Assembly: GCF_014596085.1 (NCBI RefSeq)
Contig: NZ_JACCJY010000012.1
Coordinates: 1 to 42,363 of the forward strand
DNA from: Azospirillum tabaci
Lineage (GTDB): Bacteria; Pseudomonadota; Alphaproteobacteria; Azospirillales; Azospirillaceae
Direction: 5' to 3'
DNA: 42,363 nt
In this document: positions 38,523-42,363 of the stretch, in pieces
How the letters are laid out: the number at the start of each line of letters is the position of its first letter
Position numbering within the stretch: position 1 is the stretch's first letter
Made by a program: the position numbers and the translations under genes
Notes under the pieces: model-generated
The model's database searches: none
Seen by the model: only the letters and a program-made list of their open reading frames with translations
Told to the model about the DNA's origin: nothing

Positions 38523-38942
38523 ATGGCTCGTCCGGAGTTCAAGCCGACGCCGGCACAACGTCGGCAGGTTTCGATCCTGGCTGCGGCGAAGGTGTCTGAG
38601 GTGGACATCGCCGCGGCGCTGGACATCGCCAGAGGCACGCTTCGCAAGCACTTCGCCCAGGAGCTTAAGACCGGCAAGTCCAAGCGCAACGCGGCAGTGA
38701 TCCAGGCAATCTACAAGCAGGCTCTGTCTGGAAACGTCAGTGCCCAGCGCCTGTGGGTGAAGGTGGCTGGCCTGGACGTTCCGAGCTTCCCGAACTTCGG
38801 GGACGAGCCGGAGGAGAAGCCGGTGAAGACGACGAAGCCGAAGTCCGTTGGCAAGAAGCAGGCGGCGCAGGAGGCTGCCGTCACGGCTGGGACCGGTACC
38901 GAGTGGGGTGACGACCTCGCGTTCAACGGTCGGGTGAACTGA
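38523..38942 (+). CDS. terS: Terminase small subunit
   Basis: 139-residue DNA-recognition subunit of the packaging motor. The N-terminal helix-turn-helix RRQVSILAAAKVSEVDIAAA followed by LDIARGTLRKHFAQEL is standard, then the helical NAAVIQAIYKQALSGNVSAQ that mediates ring assembly. A Lys/Pro-rich linker leads to an acidic C-terminal tail that usually contacts the large subunit. ATG at 38523; the stop overlaps the start of the large subunit. Confidence 0.92.
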   Translation: MARPEFKPTPAQRRQVSILAAAKVSEVDIAAALDIARGTLRKHFAQELKTGKSKRNAAVIQAIYKQALSGNVSAQRLWVKVAGLDVPSFPNFGDEPEEKPVKTTKPKSVGKKQAAQEAAVTAGTGTEWGDDLAFNGRVN

Positions 38943-40675
38943 TGTCCGATCCCATGGTCGCTGCATCGGTCTGGGACACGTCCTGCCCGGATTGGGAGCA
39001 GCGATTGCTATTGGGTAAGGCTCTGGTACCGGAACTGCCGCTGTTTCAGATGGAGGCGGAAAGGGCGCTGCGAATCTTCAACCGCCTGCGGCTGCCCGAC
39101 GTGATCGGCACGCCGACGATGGCCGAAGGGGCGGGCGACTGGTTTCGCCGGATCGTGGAAACGCTGTTTGGGTCGTATGACACGACGACGAACAGGCGGA
39201 TGATCCAGGAAGTGTTTCTCCTGGTCCCCAAAAAAAATGGGAAGAGTTCGTACGCCGCCGCCCTGATGGTGGTCGCTCTGATCGTCAACCGAAGACCAAA
39301 CGCGGAATTTCTTCTGATCGCTCCAACGAAGAAGATTGCCGACATTGCTTTCAAGCAAGCAGCGGGCATCATCGATGCGGACGAGGAGCTGAAGAAGATA
39401 TTCCACCCGCAGGAGCATCTTCGGAAAATCACGCACCGCAACAGCAAGGCGACGCTGGAGATCAAAGCGGCCGACACCGACACCATCACCGGATCGAAGT
39501 CGACCGGCATCCTGGTCGATGAGACGCACGTGTTCGCGAAGAAGCCAAAGGCGGCTGACATCTTCGTCGAGATCCGGGGCGCGCTGGCGGCGCGGCCGGA
39601 CGGCTTCATGATCCAGATTTCGACCCAGTCGAAGGAGCCGCCGGTTGGAGTGTTCAAGTCGGAGCTGGCGACGGCGCGTGATGTCCGTGACGGCAAGCTG
39701 AAGCTGCCGCTCCTGCCGGTGATCTATGAGCTGCCGGACCGGCTTATGGGCGAGGATGGGAACGGCTGGAAGCAGTCGGAATACTGGCCGCTGGTCAACC
39801 CGAACATGGGCCGATCGGTTCGACTTGACTTCCTGGTCAACGAATTGGTGAAGGCCGAGCGCGAAGGCCCTGCGCAACTCGCGCTGCTGGCGTCCCAGCA
39901 CTTCAATGTCGAGGTCGGTTTGCGGTTGCGCACCAACCGCTGGGTGGGCGCCGATCATTGGGAATTGGCCGGTGATCCGAGCCTGACCAAGGATGAAATC
40001 CTGCGGCGGTCGGACGTGGTCGTGGCCGGCATCGACGGCGGCGGTCTCGATGACCTCCTGGCGCTTGCCCTGCTGGGCCGGGACCGCCTGACCCGCGAAT
40101 GGCTGCTTTGGGTGCACGCCTGGGCGCACAAGTCGGTGCTGGAGTTGCGCAAGGCGGAGGCGTCCACGCTGATGGACATGGTGAAGACCGGCGACCTGAC
40201 GCTGGTCGACAGCCTTCCGGACGACGTGGAGCAGCTCGTGAGCATCCTCGAGGAAGTCGATGATGCGGGGCTACTGGCGCAGGTCGGCTTGGACCCCGCT
40301 GGCGTCGGGGCCATCGTGGATGCTGCGGCGGATAAGGGGATTGGTGGGGAGCAGGACTCCACCGGCAAGAACCGCGTCGTCGGTGTCTCGCAGGGTTACA
40401 CGCTCAATGGAGCAATCAAGACGGCGGAGAGGAAGCTGGTCGACCTCACGCTCGTCCACTGCGACCAGCCGATCATGGCCTGGGCCGTGGGCAATGCGAA
40501 GTCCGAGCAGCGTGGTAACGCGGTGATGATCACCAAGCAGGCGTCCGGGGCCGGGAAGATCGACCCTCTGATGGCGACCTTCGACGCGGTGACGCTGATG
40601 TCGCGCAATCCGCAGCCACCGGAACATTGCCGGCTGTCGCCCTACGAAACCCAAGACCTCATTTTCGCGGGCTAA
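38942..40675 (+). CDS. terL: Terminase large subunit
   Basis: 577-residue packaging ATPase and nuclease of the terminase_1 (HK97/BPP-1) group. ATPase: the adenine and P-loop region VPKKNGKSS (95-103), Walker B ILVDETH (190-196), and coupling motif STQS near 225. The C-terminal RNase H-type nuclease begins with VAGIDGGGLDDLLALALLGR (about 357-375), supplying metal-binding Asp residues, and continues to the end. The arrangement HNH - terS - terL predicts cos packaging. Overlaps terS by one base. Confidence 0.96.
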   Translation: MSDPMVAASVWDTSCPDWEQRLLLGKALVPELPLFQMEAERALRIFNRLRLPDVIGTPTMAEGAGDWFRRIVETLFGSYDTTTNRRMIQEVFLLVPKKNGKSSYAAALMVVALIVNRRPNAEFLLIAPTKKIADIAFKQAAGIIDADEELKKIFHPQEHLRKITHRNSKATLEIKAADTDTITGSKSTGILVDETHVFAKKPKAADIFVEIRGALAARPDGFMIQISTQSKEPPVGVFKSELATARDVRDGKLKLPLLPVIYELPDRLMGEDGNGWKQSEYWPLVNPNMGRSVRLDFLVNELVKAEREGPAQLALLASQHFNVEVGLRLRTNRWVGADHWELAGDPSLTKDEILRRSDVVVAGIDGGGLDDLLALALLGRDRLTREWLLWVHAWAHKSVLELRKAEASTLMDMVKTGDLTLVDSLPDDVEQLVSILEEVDDAGLLAQVGLDPAGVGAIVDAAADKGIGGEQDSTGKNRVVGVSQGYTLNGAIKTAERKLVDLTLVHCDQPIMAWAVGNAKSEQRGNAVMITKQASGAGKIDPLMATFDAVTLMSRNPQPPEHCRLSPYETQDLIFAG

Positions 40676-40681
40676 CGACAC

Positions 40682-42010
40682 ATGACCGAGCTTCCACGCA
40701 TCCGTGTCGCCGCTCCGTCGCGGGTGGTGAGGGCGGCAGCGCCGGCTGTGCCCGCCGCTCCACCGGCTGTGCAGACGGGCCTCCATGCTGGATTCGCGTT
40801 TGCGGGAATGGGTTCGGGGTCCACGGCTGGGCCGGTGGTGAACGCTGAGACGGCCATGCGGGTGACCTCGGTGTGGCGCAGCATCTCGCTGGTGTCCGGC
40901 ACGATCTCGACGGCGCCACTGATGCTCTACCGCCGTGTCGGCAACGGCAAGGAACGGGCGATCAAGCACCCTCTTTACCGGGTCGTGTGCCGTCGCCCGA
41001 ATGGATGGATGACGCGCCTGGAGTTCTGGCGCCTGCTGATGACGTGGCTTTTGCAGCACGGCAACTCCTACGCCTTCATCCAGCGGGATGGGCGTGGGCG
41101 CGTTGTGGCGCTTCTACCGGTTCATCCGTCGCTGGTCCGGGTCTATCGAGCCTTCGACGGCACGCCGATCTATGAATTCAGCATCTGGTACGGCACCGAA
41201 CGGTTCCGCGTTACCGGCGACAACATGTTTCACCTCCGCTGGGGTGCGGTGAACCCGTACCTTGGCATGTCGCCCATCGCCGTGCATGCCGAGGCCATCG
41301 GTGACGCCATCGCCGCGCGCCAGTTCGGTAGCCAGTTCTTCGCAAACGGCGCTGCGATGTCCGGCGTGCTGTCTGTGCCAGGGCAGCTCGGTGAGGACGC
41401 CCAGCGCCGTATCGCGGCTCAGTGGGCGGTCAACTACTCAGGCCCAGCCAACGCCCATAGAACGGCCGTGCTGGCCAACGGCGCGAAGTATGAGCGCATC
41501 GGAATCCCGCCGAACGAAGCCCAGTGGCTGGAGCTGCGCGGGTTCCAGGTCGAAGACATTGGCCGCATCTATGGCGTTCCGCCGCACCTTCTCGGAGCCA
41601 CGACGAAATCCACCAGTTGGGGAACGGGCATCGAGCAGATGACGCTCGGCTTCATCAAGTTCACCCTGAACGAGCACTTCGCAAACATCGCCCAGAGCTG
41701 TGACCGGGACCTGCTGCTTGAAGACGATGACGACGAGTATTTCTTCGAACATGACATCTCCAACTTGGAGCGCGGAGACCTCAAGAGCCTGCTGGAAGCG
41801 ATGTCGAAGGGCTTTAGCTGCGCGGCGGTGAACCCGAATGAAATCCGCGAGCGCATCGGGCTCAACCCGTACGCGGATGGCGAAAAATTCTTCTATCCGG
41901 TCAACACCGCGCCCAACAGCGACTTGGCGGCAGCCGGCGCGGCAGGCATGTCCGTGAGCGACATTGCCGCGGCTGTTGCCGAGATCCTGCTGCCCCACCT
42001 GCAAGACTGA
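40682..42010 (+). CDS. Phage portal protein, HK97 family
   Basis: 442-residue portal protein, the dodecameric channel through which DNA enters and leaves the capsid. Family features: AMRVTSVWRSISLVSGTIST early, then HGNSYAFIQRDGRGRVVALL, LRWGAVNPYLGMSPI, GIPPNEAQWLELR, GRIYGVPPHLLG and the C-terminal NEIRERIGLNPYADGEKF. Starts 6 bases after terL with its own start at ATG 40682. The N-terminal 50 residues are Ala/Pro-rich. Full length. Confidence 0.96.
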   Translation: MTELPRIRVAAPSRVVRAAAPAVPAAPPAVQTGLHAGFAFAGMGSGSTAGPVVNAETAMRVTSVWRSISLVSGTISTAPLMLYRRVGNGKERAIKHPLYRVVCRRPNGWMTRLEFWRLLMTWLLQHGNSYAFIQRDGRGRVVALLPVHPSLVRVYRAFDGTPIYEFSIWYGTERFRVTGDNMFHLRWGAVNPYLGMSPIAVHAEAIGDAIAARQFGSQFFANGAAMSGVLSVPGQLGEDAQRRIAAQWAVNYSGPANAHRTAVLANGAKYERIGIPPNEAQWLELRGFQVEDIGRIYGVPPHLLGATTKSTSWGTGIEQMTLGFIKFTLNEHFANIAQSCDRDLLLEDDDDEYFFEHDISNLERGDLKSLLEAMSKGFSCAAVNPNEIRERIGLNPYADGEKFFYPVNTAPNSDLAAAGAAGMSVSDIAAAVAEILLPHLQD

Positions 42011-42019
42011 GGAACCTCA

Positions 42020-42363
42020 ATGCCCAAGCCCCAATTGGTTGAGGCCGGCGAGTTCAAGCGCGCGGCCAAATCCGCCGCCGACACGTCCGGCATGGTGCTG
42101 GTGAAGACCGGCGCCTTCGGTACCAAGATCACCGACGAGGCGGCGCGCACCGTCGATTTCGTCATCTCCACCGCCTCCGAAGACCGGGAGAACGACGTCA
42201 TCTCCCTGTCGGGCTGGCAACTCAGCAACTACCGAAAGAACCCGGTGGTGCTCTGGGCTCATGACAGCAGCGACCTGCCGGTCGGCAAGTCACTGTCCGA
42301 GACGGTGGATGGGAAGGCGCTGCACTCGACCTGCCAGTTCGCGACGAAGGACGAGAACCCGTT
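42020..42363 (+). CDS. Prohead protease, HK97 family (partial)
   Basis: The gene starts at the ATG at 42020, after a GAGGA site, and runs off the right edge, leaving 114 codons. The visible N-terminal part (VDFVISTASEDRENDVISLS, GWQLSNYRKNPVVLWAHDSS, DLPVGKS) matches the HK97-type prohead protease of the U35/S78 group, which processes the scaffold and capsid during head maturation. The conserved His in LWAHD is the likely first catalytic residue. The major capsid gene should follow beyond the window. Confidence 0.88.
   Translation, partial: MPKPQLVEAGEFKRAAKSAADTSGMVLVKTGAFGTKITDEAARTVDFVISTASEDRENDVISLSGWQLSNYRKNPVVLWAHDSSDLPVGKSLSETVDGKALHSTCQFATKDENP

Larger units (their letters stand above)
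9820..42363. mobile_element. Integrated prophage (left part, right end outside window)
   Basis: From tRNA-Ser to the right edge the gene order is that of a temperate siphovirus-like phage. In order: integrase and excisionase, a leftward early/recombination operon, an immunity region, a rightward replication and DNA-modification operon, terminator, HNH, terminases, portal and prohead protease. Tail and lysis genes would follow beyond 42363. No disrupted structural gene is visible, so the element may be intact. Confidence 0.95.

Noticed and set aside
9880..42363. Second attachment site or transposase
   Set aside because: I found no second copy of the tRNA-Ser 3' end and no transposase or insertion-sequence ends within the window.

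Overview
The window looks like a chromosomal segment of a GC-rich alphaproteobacterium carrying the left two-thirds or so of an integrated tailed-phage genome. The gatCAB operon, an AEC-type carrier, a PAS-rich sensor kinase and the codon usage are all compatible with Azospirillum or a close Rhodospirillales relative. That host assignment is inference from gene content, not from a database match.

Host part (1-9880). Positions 81-1903 hold two minus-strand genes of visibly lower GC than the rest: a small RTX calcium-binding-repeat protein and a protein of unknown function. AT-rich DNA flanks both. Then come an AEC permease and ruvX (minus strand), gatC-gatA-gatB (plus strand, the amidotransferase for Asn/Gln-tRNA), a hairpin, a membrane-anchored three-PAS histidine kinase, a short basic-tailed protein, and a tRNA-Ser(GCU) with a near-consensus promoter.

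Prophage part (about 9820 to the right edge, right end not in the window). The tyrosine integrase sits 77 bp from the 3' end of tRNA-Ser, the usual arrangement for integration into a tRNA. The leftward arm (24907 down to 9956) is a tightly packed, mostly translationally coupled early operon. It holds an XRE regulator, small unknown genes, a RecE-like nuclease, an SbcC-like ATPase, a Sak4-like P-loop ATPase, a BRO antirepressor and xis/int. It is interrupted by one opposing gene encoding a ScoMcrA-like modification-dependent HNH endonuclease. Two gene-free stretches (22956-23332 and 23525-23760) are packed with strong inverted repeats and may be structured RNA.

The immunity region (24965-25617) is legible. 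A small CI/C2-like repressor gene is followed by a good terminator. Seventeen-base GTTTGG/CAAAAC operators fill the -35/-10 spacer of both the leftward and the rightward promoter, and another lies before the repressor gene itself.

The rightward arm (25618 to the end) holds an HTH protein, a GcrA-like regulator with a gene nested in another frame, an RMF-motif protein, RusA, an SF2 helicase, a 1044-residue helicase/Mom-like/DNA methyltransferase fusion, a PAPS-reductase-like protein, and a GNAT enzyme. Next are a DnaA-N-like replication protein whose gene contains seven 12-bp iterons (probable phage origin), a terminator, an HNH protein, a cos-like segment, the small and large terminase subunits, the portal and the start of the prohead protease (HK97-type head). 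The most unusual items are the helicase-Mom-methyltransferase fusion with its PAPS-reductase-like neighbour, the intragenic iterons, the operator-in-spacer switch, the two folded noncoding blocks and the frame switch inside the GcrA-like gene.
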